A program made the translations under genes and the position numbers. The notes beneath the pieces are model-generated. The model ran no database searches and was not told where the DNA came from. It was given only the letters and a program-made list of their open reading frames with translations. A stretch of DNA of 64,000 bases from Chryseobacterium sp. MYb264 (lineage in GTDB: Bacteria > Bacteroidota > Bacteroidia > Flavobacteriales > Weeksellaceae), in NCBI RefSeq assembly GCF_035974275.1, contig NZ_CP142422.1, forward strand, positions 3,410,001 to 3,474,000, written 5' to 3'. Below, in pieces: positions 17,242 to 24,682 of the stretch; the stretch's first letter is position 1; every line of letters starts with the position of its first letter.

Positions 17242-17811
17242 TTAAAACACAAACGGAATCAGCTTTTTCGTCTGCTTTTTATACTGAATATATTCATCCC
17301 CAAATTGTTGAATCAGGGCATTTTCTTCCGTTTTAATTCGGTCAATAATCATCAAAAACATTGGAGTAAACGCTAAAAGAAGAGAAATCCAGTTATTCAG
17401 ATACAAACCGGAACCTATTAAACCCAATAAAACGCCTGTGTAAGAAGGATGTCTTACCAACGCATAAAAGCCATGTCTGATAAGTTGATGATCTTTTTTA
17501 ATGGCGAGTTCCACCGTAAAATATTTACCCAAAAAACGGATGACTGAAAGCCTTAAAATAATTCCTGAAATAAGAAATAAAACGCCTAAAATATGAATCC
17601 ACTCAAAATTTAAAATGGGTAAATAAGAATAATAAGCAACAAAGATTGGTGTGAAGAAGCAAAAGGTAAAAAGAATCCAAATTTTAGTCAAATTCATTCG
17701 AATTTTCACTTTTTGATCGGTTTTTCCAGCTTTTAGCTTTAAAGAATAATAAATTTCTGAGCAAAACCAGAAAATCATCAGCGTATAGTATACGATTTCT
17801 AAAGTATTCAT
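17242..17811 (-). CDS. ICMT/PEMT-like membrane methyltransferase
   Basis: A 189-residue polytopic membrane protein of the isoprenylcysteine carboxyl methyltransferase/phospholipid methyltransferase superfamily. The C-terminal half has the SAM-binding signature: RHGFYALVRHPSYTGVLLG, then EENALIQQFGDEYIQYKK. Hydrophobic segments include VYYTLMIFWFCSEIYY, IWILFTFCFFTPIFVAYY and WISLLLAFTPMFLMII. I chose the ATG at 17811; an in-frame TTG at 17880 overlaps the -7 element at 17878-17885. The bacterial substrate is unknown. It lies inside the 2TM/LytS locus in the same orientation. Confidence 0.8.
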   Translation of the reverse strand: MNTLEIVYYTLMIFWFCSEIYYSLKLKAGKTDQKVKIRMNLTKIWILFTFCFFTPIFVAYYSYLPILNFEWIHILGVLFLISGIILRLSVIRFLGKYFTVELAIKKDHQLIRHGFYALVRHPSYTGVLLGLIGSGLYLNNWISLLLAFTPMFLMIIDRIKTEENALIQQFGDEYIQYKKQTKKLIPFVF

Positions 17812-17877
17812 GCGTGTTAGTTTTTGCGATTTGTGTAAAACATCATCATTAAAAACAACTTCATTTAATACAGTCAA

Positions 17878-17885
17878 CAAATATA
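17878..17885 (-). promoter_or_regulatory. -7 promoter element of the ICMT-like gene
   Basis: The minus strand reads TATATTTG, an exact TAnnTTTG match. It fixes transcription start near 17870 and so supports the ATG at 17811 as the first usable start. Confidence 0.55.
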
Positions 17886-17965
17886 AAAGGAAAACAGAAT
17901 ACGTAAACGATTATTTAAAAAATCAATAAAAAAAAACCTGACCTATTACGATCAGGATCAATATT

Positions 17966-18271
17966 TTATTGCCTATTTTCTTTGTCCATCAATTCTTTTA
18001 TTTTTTTCTCTTCCCAATTGTTACCCAGAATAAATCCGGAGAAAAAAACATTCATTCCGTAGCAGATTAAACCAACTCCCCAAAAGAAAGGCAGTGAGAA
18101 ATATTTTAACTGCCAAATACTTTCTCCTCCTTTTAATCCTGAATAATTCAGATAAAGAATAAAAAGATTGACAGCGAAATAAACAAAAGTAAAAACATAA
18201 AAGCTCTTTATTTTTTTCACTCTCCGCGCAGCTGCTTTGTAGCGGATTTCGTTTTCATTAGTATTTTCCAT
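17966..18271 (-). CDS. 2TM-domain protein
   Basis: A 101-residue 2TM-family protein immediately downstream (13-bp gap) of the histidine kinase. Core: RYKAAARRVKKIKSFYVFTF, membrane segments VYFAVNLFILYLNYS and LPFFWGVGLICYGMNVFFSGF, and the C-terminal signature LGNNWEEKKIKELMDKE. It is probably co-translated with the kinase, whose C-terminus is itself a 2TM domain. Confidence 0.8.
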   Translation of the reverse strand: MENTNENEIRYKAAARRVKKIKSFYVFTFVYFAVNLFILYLNYSGLKGGESIWQLKYFSLPFFWGVGLICYGMNVFFSGFILGNNWEEKKIKELMDKENRQ

Positions 18272-18284
18272 CTTGATGTATTTT

Positions 18285-19601
18285 TTATTGCCTGTTTTGT
18301 TTTTCTAATATTTCTCTGATTTTTCTTTCTTCCCAGTTTTTCCCAATGGCAAAAACACTCATTCCGTGCGCTGCTAAGCCAATTCCCCAGCCTAACATTG
18401 GAAAAATAAACCAGATATTTCTTGGGCTTGTGGCAAGATTAATGATAATCAATGCAGGGATTACTACACAATAAGAAATCAGGTTTCCGTAGAAACTTTT
18501 GATTTCTTTTACTCTTTTCTGAGCTCTCTCATATGCTTTATCCTGATCTTCAGTTTTTATACTGACAATATTGGGTTTACTTTCTAATATCGGAAGTTTT
18601 ACTTTAAAATAATCTTCAGATTTTTCAATGAAAACATTCCTTTTCGTAAGCAGCGCATAACGTTGAACAATATTCGCCAAACCAATTCCTGAGCTTTCTT
18701 TTATCTGCTCCCGAACCTGTAGATTATTCTCTATGCAAAGTGTATTATTTTCAGAATAAATTGTAATCATTAAAGGCTTTGAAGAAGTCGCAAAATTATG
18801 CTTGATACAGTTCTCTAACAACAACTGCAATGAAAGCGGAACCACAAATTCCCGAAAATCTTCTTTTCTGACATCAAAAACAAAATCTACACTGTCTTCA
18901 AATCTTGTTTTAAGCAAATCACAATAGGTTTTAGCAAATTCGAGTTCATCTTCAACGGTGACCAATTCTTTATCTTTCTGTTCCAAAACATATCGGTAAA
19001 TCTTTGACATTGAGGCCGTAAACTTCTGCGCCTGTTTTGGATTTTCGTCAATTAATGAACTTAAAACATTCAATGAATTAAAAAGAAAATGCGGATCCAG
19101 CTGATTTTTAAGACTTTCAAACTGTGCATTGGCAGATTTCGCAATCAATTTCTGCTCTACCACTTCTTTTTTCGACGTCTTTTTCAGTTCTTCCATGAAA
19201 CCTCTTGCATGGAGAAAAGCAGAGATTAAAAGTGCAATATTAATCGTAAACCAGTTGATAAAATTATACTTCCCCGAAAAATATTCCTGAGTGGTTGCTC
19301 CTCGCTGAATAAGTACAAAGTTTACATAATTGCAGAAATAGACCAGAATAATATTGGCAATTAATATTGAAATAATACTTATAACAGCTCTTTTAGTAGT
19401 TGCCTCAGACCAGGGAAATTTTTTATTCAGAAACTCGTTCAAAAAACCATTTCCAAGTCCCAGAAAAAAAGAATACATAAAGGAAACTAGTACTGTCAGC
19501 ATAAAATTCTCTAGGGATTTCTGCTCTGTAAATACCAAAAAGAAAAACATAGAGGTACCCAGCGATACCCAAAATAAGGGAATTAAATTCTTACGTTTCA
19601 T
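18285..19601 (-). CDS. LytS-type histidine kinase fused to a C-terminal 2TM domain
   Basis: A 438-residue sensor kinase. Four N-terminal membrane segments (about 6-24, 33-54, 72-93, 113-133) precede a His_kinase domain with the phospho-acceptor H171 in LDPHFLFNSLNVL. An HATPase region follows with the N-box LLLENCIKHN and G-box GIGLANIVQRY. Uniquely here, residues 350-438 add a complete 2TM domain (RAQKRVKEIKSFYGNL to WEERKIREILE) whose two extra membrane passes place the ATPase domain between two membrane anchors. The expected partner is the LytTR regulator at 15052. A -7 element lies just upstream. The signal is unknown. Confidence 0.88.
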   Translation of the reverse strand: MKRKNLIPLFWVSLGTSMFFFLVFTEQKSLENFMLTVLVSFMYSFFLGLGNGFLNEFLNKKFPWSEATTKRAVISIISILIANIILVYFCNYVNFVLIQRGATTQEYFSGKYNFINWFTINIALLISAFLHARGFMEELKKTSKKEVVEQKLIAKSANAQFESLKNQLDPHFLFNSLNVLSSLIDENPKQAQKFTASMSKIYRYVLEQKDKELVTVEDELEFAKTYCDLLKTRFEDSVDFVFDVRKEDFREFVVPLSLQLLLENCIKHNFATSSKPLMITIYSENNTLCIENNLQVREQIKESSGIGLANIVQRYALLTKRNVFIEKSEDYFKVKLPILESKPNIVSIKTEDQDKAYERAQKRVKEIKSFYGNLISYCVVIPALIIINLATSPRNIWFIFPMLGWGIGLAAHGMSVFAIGKNWEERKIREILEKQNRQ

Positions 19602-19618
19602 GATTGATTTTCTTGGTT

Positions 19619-19626
19619 CAAAATTA
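19619..19626 (-). promoter_or_regulatory. -7 promoter element of the kinase operon
   Basis: The minus strand reads TAATTTTG, an exact match to TAnnTTTG, 18 bp before the kinase ATG at 19601. Confidence 0.5.
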
Positions 19627-19691
19627 GTTTAAAATAAAAGTATTAAAAATAAATGTTTACTGAACAGTCAATTTTCAAGTCTGAATGGTAC

Positions 19692-19722
19692 AAATAAACC
19701 TTCGCTTTTGGAAGGTTTATTT
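19692..19722 (-). terminator. Terminator of the TonB receptor/TPR operon
   Basis: AAATAAACCTTC (19692-19703) pairs with GAAGGTTTATTT (19711-19722), a 12-bp perfect stem 13 bp past the stop at 19735. Confidence 0.75.
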
Positions 19723-19734
19723 ATTATTTAAAGA

Positions 19735-20388
19735 TTATTTTGTAGAGCCCTGACTCAGGAAATATTCTGCTTCTGCTTTCCCCCAATTCGGATCCAGCGA
19801 TGTTTTTGGTTTAAAAGCATTGAATTTATCCAACGCTGTTTTAAACTGTTCCAGACCCTTTACCTTGCTTCCTCCATATTGCTCAGGAGTGAAATAGGTG
19901 TCTTCCGCTTTAATCAAAAACACTCTTGGATTGGTCGGATCCAGCTTTTCGGCAGTTTTCAATTCCTCAATCGCCTTCGCGCCATCCGTCATGTATCTTT
20001 CGGCAGGATTTTCCATCATTCTTAGAGAATAAGCCATTTTTTTAAGCAAATGAATCTCAGAATTGTTATTTCCGGCAATTTTTTCAGCCTGATCTAAATA
20101 ATTAAAAGCAGCATTTGCCTGAGCAGAAAGTTCGGTCATTTTGCCTTCCCTCATCAAAAGTCTGCCTTTCTGAATATAGGAAAATGCGGCGTAATAAGAA
20201 GGCAGCCATTGCGTCGTTTCTTTCTTGGCAACTCGGTCGAAATCGTTGGCTAATGCCTGAAATTCATCGGTGGTTTTACACGCTTCCAGTTTAGTCATTT
20301 TTTCAGCCATTACTTTTTCGTAATTAGACTGAGCAAAAGCCGTTAAACTCATCAAACCTAAAGCAAAAGTTAAGAAATATTTTTTCAT
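19735..20388 (-). CDS. Secreted TPR-like protein
   Basis: A 217-residue periplasmic protein with signal peptide MKKYFLTFALGLMSLTAFAQ. The mature part is all-helical with TPR-like spacing (WLPSYYAAFSYIQKGRLLMR; AIEELKTAEKLDPTNPRVFLIKAE; GLEQFKTALDKFNAF). It follows a TonB-dependent receptor by 69 bp and shares the terminator at 19692, so it is probably an accessory of that receptor. Exact role unknown. Confidence 0.78.
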   Translation of the reverse strand: MKKYFLTFALGLMSLTAFAQSNYEKVMAEKMTKLEACKTTDEFQALANDFDRVAKKETTQWLPSYYAAFSYIQKGRLLMREGKMTELSAQANAAFNYLDQAEKIAGNNNSEIHLLKKMAYSLRMMENPAERYMTDGAKAIEELKTAEKLDPTNPRVFLIKAEDTYFTPEQYGGSKVKGLEQFKTALDKFNAFKPKTSLDPNWGKAEAEYFLSQGSTK

Positions 20389-20457
20389 TTTTTCTAATTT
20401 TTTAACGTTGATATTGGATTAAATAAAGATCAATTTTTAGTGGAATAAAATCTGTTT

Positions 20458-22701
20458 TTATAAATTATTATTGATAGCATCTTCGGTTTTATCTACTCCA
20501 AAGCTGATGAATGCGCCGACAAAGACAAAGGTATTCACAGGTGGAACCACGGCAGCACTTCTCATTCCGTTTTGAGAAAAATTGTAGCCGTAGATATTTT
20601 TTGATCCTAAAATATTGGAAACACTCAAGACAAAAATGGTAAATGCTTTGGCATCTTTTTTTCCTAAATTGGGCAAATAATTCAGACTGAAATTCAAGGC
20701 ATTATAATCTTTTAAATGACCTTCATTTCGGGTGAAATTAATGACTTTATCACTTTCTGTTTTTGTTGCAATATCGTAATAAGGTCTGCCTTTTGCGTAC
20801 GTGTATGAAAGATTTACACCTAATTTCCATTCAGGGATGAAACGTTTGGCAACGGCAGAAAGGGTATGATTAGAAGCAAAATTAGGCTGCAAACTCATCG
20901 GATAATTCATAAAATCACGCTTAGAATCCAAATAAGAATAACTGAGCCAGTAATCGATATCTTTAAATGTCTTTTTATCTCTCCAGAACAATTCCAGCCC
21001 TTTTGCATAACCGAATCCGGCATTATTTAACGCAGACTGAACCTGCTGATTTTGATTTTCCTGAGGATTGATGGTGAATGTTTTAATCAGCTGATCATAT
21101 TTTTTATAAAATGCTTCCAGCCTCAAACTTCTACCTTCGGAACTTCTCTGAATCTGAAAAATATAATGTTGAGATTGCTGAAAATCTAAATTTGAAGGCC
21201 CGTTGATATATTTACTTTCAGGATTTTGATAAAATAATCCATACGCAAAAGAAGTCGTCCAGTCTTTCGCCAAGCGATAAGCCAAGGCAAAACGCGGAGC
21301 AATATTACTTTTATCTAAGTAAGAAGAATGTTCAGCCCTCGCTCCTATTTTTGCTGAAAAACGATTGCTGAACCCAAGATCTGTTTCCACGAAAACGGCA
21401 GAAATCAAATCCTGATAATGTTTATTGACTTGCTGAAAATCAAGCTTTTCATCGGTATTATTGAATTCAAAACCACCACGAATAGCGCTGATCTTGTTCA
21501 CCTTTCTTTCTAAAACCGCTTTGAAATTCAGATAATTGCCATCATTTAACAGTTGGGATTTTTCACCTTCTGTTTCATTTTTTTCTGTGGAGAAATTCAA
21601 ATCGGATTGATTGTAAGAATAAGAGGCTCCGGCATTGAATAGATATTTCCCGAATTTTTGCTTAAATGATAAATTATGATAGGTATTTTTACCTTTTAAC
21701 CTGATCAGATTAAACGCATTATCCTCTTCAAGACTTTGCGTTTTCACCCCCATTTTGTTGGAATTATACATTCCGTAATATTTGAAAAAACCACCTGATT
21801 TCGTTTTGATCCTGAAATTAAAATCTCCATTCAGACCTTGGGGAGCATCCATAAAATCGGTATTAAAAGGAATAACTTTCTGCATTAAGCTCAACAAAGA
21901 ATATCCTAAAGTGGCTCCGTAAGAATGATTTTTATTTTCACTCAACTTTTGAAAACCGGCACTTAAAAAGATTGGAGAAATCCCGAAATCATAAGAACTT
22001 TGATCCGGTAAATCTACACTTTCCAACATCAGAGCGCCCGAAAGTGCCTGACCGTACAAGGCAGAATAGCCGCCACTTGAAAAAATATTGCCTTTAAAAA
22101 GTGAGGTGTTAAATCTGTCTCGCCCCGCAATTCCGGGAATAGAATTGGAAAAATAATTATTGATTAAGCTTCCATCCATAAAAATTTTGGATTCTGTTCC
22201 GGTTCCACCGCGGATGAACAAACCTTCTGTTTCGCCGACTTTCTGCACGCCGGGAAGATAGTTTAAAGCCGAAGAAATCTGTCCGTCTGCACCAGCCGTG
22301 GTATAAATATCGATAGGCGTTAAAAGTGCCGTGGCGCGCTTTTTATCACTAGCTTCAATAGAACCCGCCGAAACCACGACCGCATCAATTTCATTTATTT
22401 GTTCTTTCAGATCGGCATTTACAGAAATATCCTGATTTTCAATGAAAATTGATTTTTCTGTTTCTATGTATTTTGGATGAGTAAAAATAAGCTGATGGTT
22501 TCCTTTTTCTGAGGTTTCAAAAGAGAAGTTTCCGCCGGCGTCAGTTGTTGCGCCATCATAGGTATCTTTCAGCGTAACATTGACTTCGCTAATGCCTTTA
22601 TTTCTAAAACTGACTTTCCCTGAAATTTTGGTCTGGGCAAAATTCAGACTAAAAATAAAGAAAGCGATCAAAAGCAGAAATTGTTGTCCTTGAGTTTTCA
22701 T
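20458..22701 (-). CDS. TonB-dependent receptor with carboxypeptidase-like regulatory domain
   Basis: A 747-residue outer-membrane receptor: signal peptide ending NFAQT, a CarboxypepD_reg-like domain (about 25-110, ISEVNVTLKDTYDGATTD), plug (about 115-215, RGGTGTESKIFMDGSLINN) and barrel. I chose the ATG at 22701 (MKTQGQQFLLLIAFF); the frame extends only to a TTG at 22722 that overlaps the -7 element. It pairs with the downstream TPR protein, not with DUF4249 as the receptor at 10298 does. No haem, siderophore or B12 signature is readable. Confidence 0.9.
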   Translation of the reverse strand: MKTQGQQFLLLIAFFIFSLNFAQTKISGKVSFRNKGISEVNVTLKDTYDGATTDAGGNFSFETSEKGNHQLIFTHPKYIETEKSIFIENQDISVNADLKEQINEIDAVVVSAGSIEASDKKRATALLTPIDIYTTAGADGQISSALNYLPGVQKVGETEGLFIRGGTGTESKIFMDGSLINNYFSNSIPGIAGRDRFNTSLFKGNIFSSGGYSALYGQALSGALMLESVDLPDQSSYDFGISPIFLSAGFQKLSENKNHSYGATLGYSLLSLMQKVIPFNTDFMDAPQGLNGDFNFRIKTKSGGFFKYYGMYNSNKMGVKTQSLEEDNAFNLIRLKGKNTYHNLSFKQKFGKYLFNAGASYSYNQSDLNFSTEKNETEGEKSQLLNDGNYLNFKAVLERKVNKISAIRGGFEFNNTDEKLDFQQVNKHYQDLISAVFVETDLGFSNRFSAKIGARAEHSSYLDKSNIAPRFALAYRLAKDWTTSFAYGLFYQNPESKYINGPSNLDFQQSQHYIFQIQRSSEGRSLRLEAFYKKYDQLIKTFTINPQENQNQQVQSALNNAGFGYAKGLELFWRDKKTFKDIDYWLSYSYLDSKRDFMNYPMSLQPNFASNHTLSAVAKRFIPEWKLGVNLSYTYAKGRPYYDIATKTESDKVINFTRNEGHLKDYNALNFSLNYLPNLGKKDAKAFTIFVLSVSNILGSKNIYGYNFSQNGMRSAAVVPPVNTFVFVGAFISFGVDKTEDAINNNL

Positions 22702-22719
22702 GGGGTTTAATTTTCGATT

Positions 22720-22727
22720 CAAAATTA
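22720..22727 (-). promoter_or_regulatory. -7 promoter element of the second TonB receptor
   Basis: The minus strand reads TAATTTTG (TAnnTTTG), 18 bp before the ATG at 22701. It overlaps the TTG that would otherwise extend the reading frame. Confidence 0.5.
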
Positions 22728-22961
22728 TATCTAAAATGTGCTTCTGCTTAATTTTTCTGACCGAAGGGTTATTTTTCAGTTCTGAACGGTTATCGTTTTT
22801 TACAATTCATTTTGACACCCGCAATGGTTGTGTAATCAGACCTAAATGAGTTTTAATAAAGCTGTTTTTTATTCCTGTTCAGAAAAAACGACCCGAATCA
22901 TAAAGCGTTTCGGAAAATCTTTTTTAAATTTAACCTAAAATCATTTTAAATCATTAAAAAA

Positions 22962-23465
22962 ATGAAAGGAAAAACATTAGCATTATTAGCGGGATGTACA
23001 CTTTTTGCCGTTTCTTGCGGAACAACAAATACGTACCAGATCCTATCTAAAAGCGACACCCAAACCGGAGGAACGGCAAAGTTTACTCAAAAAGGAGATG
23101 AAGTGATCATGAAATTGGATGTAACCAATCTAACTCCGGGAATCCACGCCGTACACATCCACGAAAAAGGAGACTGTTCAGCAGCTGACGGAACTTCTAC
23201 AGGAGGACACTGGAATCCATCGAAAAACGATCATGGAAAATGGGGTGCTGAGCATTTCCACATGGGAGATATCGGAAACCTTGTCGCCAATCAAGACGGT
23301 GTTGCTACGTTGACATTTAAAACTAATAAATGGTGTCTTGGATGTACAGATGAGTCTAAAAACATCATCGGAAAAGGGCTTATCGTACACGCTGCTGCAG
23401 ACGATTTCCATACGCAACCAACGGGTAACGCCGGAGGAAGAGTGGGATGTGTTGAGATTAAATAA
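22962..23465 (+). CDS. sodC: Cu/Zn superoxide dismutase, lipoprotein
   Basis: SodC converts superoxide to peroxide and oxygen outside the cytoplasm. The 167-residue protein has a lipoprotein-type signal with Cys19 (LFAVSCGTT). Copper ligands are in HAVHIHEKGDCS; the zinc loop has GGHWNPSKNDHG and AEHFHMGDIGN; the C-terminal part has IVHAAADDFHTQPTGNAGGR and a disulfide Cys in VGCVEI. An insert WCLGCTDESK in the loop before the last metal-binding strand is longer than in minimal SodC. It is monocistronic with a terminator directly downstream. Confidence 0.95.
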   Translation: MKGKTLALLAGCTLFAVSCGTTNTYQILSKSDTQTGGTAKFTQKGDEVIMKLDVTNLTPGIHAVHIHEKGDCSAADGTSTGGHWNPSKNDHGKWGAEHFHMGDIGNLVANQDGVATLTFKTNKWCLGCTDESKNIIGKGLIVHAAADDFHTQPTGNAGGRVGCVEIK

Positions 23466-23482
23466 TCTTACGATTTTGCATA

Positions 23483-23517
23483 AAAAAACCGCTGATTTTT
23501 TTTATTAGCGGTTTTTT
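23483..23517. terminator. Bidirectional terminator after sodC
   Basis: AAAAAACCGCT (23483-23493) pairs with AGCGGTTTTTT (23507-23517). A/T tracts on both sides suit both sodC and the convergent rhuM remnant. Confidence 0.85.
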
Positions 23518-23557
23518 AAGTTATTAACAATCATATTTTTGCCATACTTCCTTCCGA

Positions 23558-24576
23558 TTATTCAGGTAATTTACCTTTTATATCCTCTACAATTTTATCA
23601 AAATCAGATTTATATTCTCTGTCCTGAATGATTCTGAATTTTTCATATTCATTTTCTGCCAATTGCCTGGCTATAGATGCGGAGACTTTTCCTAAGTCTT
23701 TTAAAACCTCATATTCATTGAATGAAAGAAAACCGTCAAGCTTCACAATCCAATTAGACATTTTCATTTGTTTATGCCTTCTTGCCATATTTTCAGCAAA
23801 ATCAAGATACATGGTGACCACTCTGTTCAATTCTATAATCTCTTCTTCATTCAAATAATTTTTAGCAATAGAAATATCTGTTTTTAGTATTTTCCCATTC
23901 TTTTTGTCATTCTTCCAAGACGTTAATCCCATATTGGGTCTATTTGAATCGGCTCTTAATTGAATGAGTTCAGCCGCAGTATGTCTGTGAATAGCCCAAT
24001 GAAGTTTATTTTGAACTGTTGCATAAAATTCTTTTGTAACAGGAGAATGAATATCATAATCGATAGACGTGGAATAAATATCTGTAATCTTCTGATAAAA
24101 AAGTCTTTCACTTGCCCGAATTTCACGAATTCAGCAAAATAGTCTTTCCCAAATAGCTGATTGCCTTGCTTCAATCTCTCATCATCCAGTACAAATCCTT
24201 TAATTAAATATTCCCTTAAAACCGATGTTGCCCACTTTCTGAATTGGGTTGCCCGAAGAGAATTTACCCGATAACCTATTGAAATAATAACATCTAGATT
24301 ATAAAATTCTATATTTCTTTGAACATCTCTCTTTCCTTCTTTTTGAACCGTCAAAATTTCTTTGACAGTTGAATCTCTATTAAGTTCTCCTTCTCTAAAA
24401 ATATTGTTGAGATGATAACTTACAGTTTGCTTCGAAGTACTTAAAATTTCAGCTATAGAATTTTGTGAAGCCCATATCGTTTCACTTTCATTATCAATAA
24501 TGACCTGTACATTTACTTTACCGTCCTCAGCCTGATAAAATAAAAAATCAGAAAAATTGTCTTTGTTATTTTCCAT
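23558..24576 (-). pseudogene. rhuM: RhuM family protein, frameshifted
   Basis: RhuM-family proteins are cytoplasmic DNA-binding-like proteins of uncertain function, often in mobile or virulence regions. The first frame (24576 to about 24127, 150 residues) is intact: TIWASQNSIAEILSTSKQTV, YNLDVIISIGYRVNS and RKWATSVLREYLIKG. After YFAEF at 24127-24132 the frame changes; the -1 frame continues with REIRASERLFYQKITDIYS, then HWAIHRHTAAELIQLR and MGLTSWKN, to a stop at 23558. The two parts sum to about 340 residues, full family length. A deletion near 24127 removed a few residues out of frame. No slippery heptamer is present, so I call it broken. Confidence 0.8.
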
Positions 24577-24631
24577 CGTTTGTCTTTTATTTAATCATTA
24601 AATGTAAAGAATTTATTGAAATAAAATGGCG

Positions 24632-24662
24632 AAAAAAAACCGCCAAATTTTCATTTAGCGGC
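24632..24662 (-). terminator. Terminator of the tail-specific protease gene
   Basis: On the minus strand the stem CCGCTAAAT/ATTTGGCGG (one mismatch) is followed by eight T. It lies 21 bp past the stop at 24683. Confidence 0.75.
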
Positions 24663-24682
24663 TCTATTTCGTTCTTATTTTT

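Noticed and set aside
24121-24140. Programmed frameshift in rhuM
   Set aside because: No slippery heptamer or downstream hairpin is visible, and a few residues of the conserved protein are missing, which fits a deletion.
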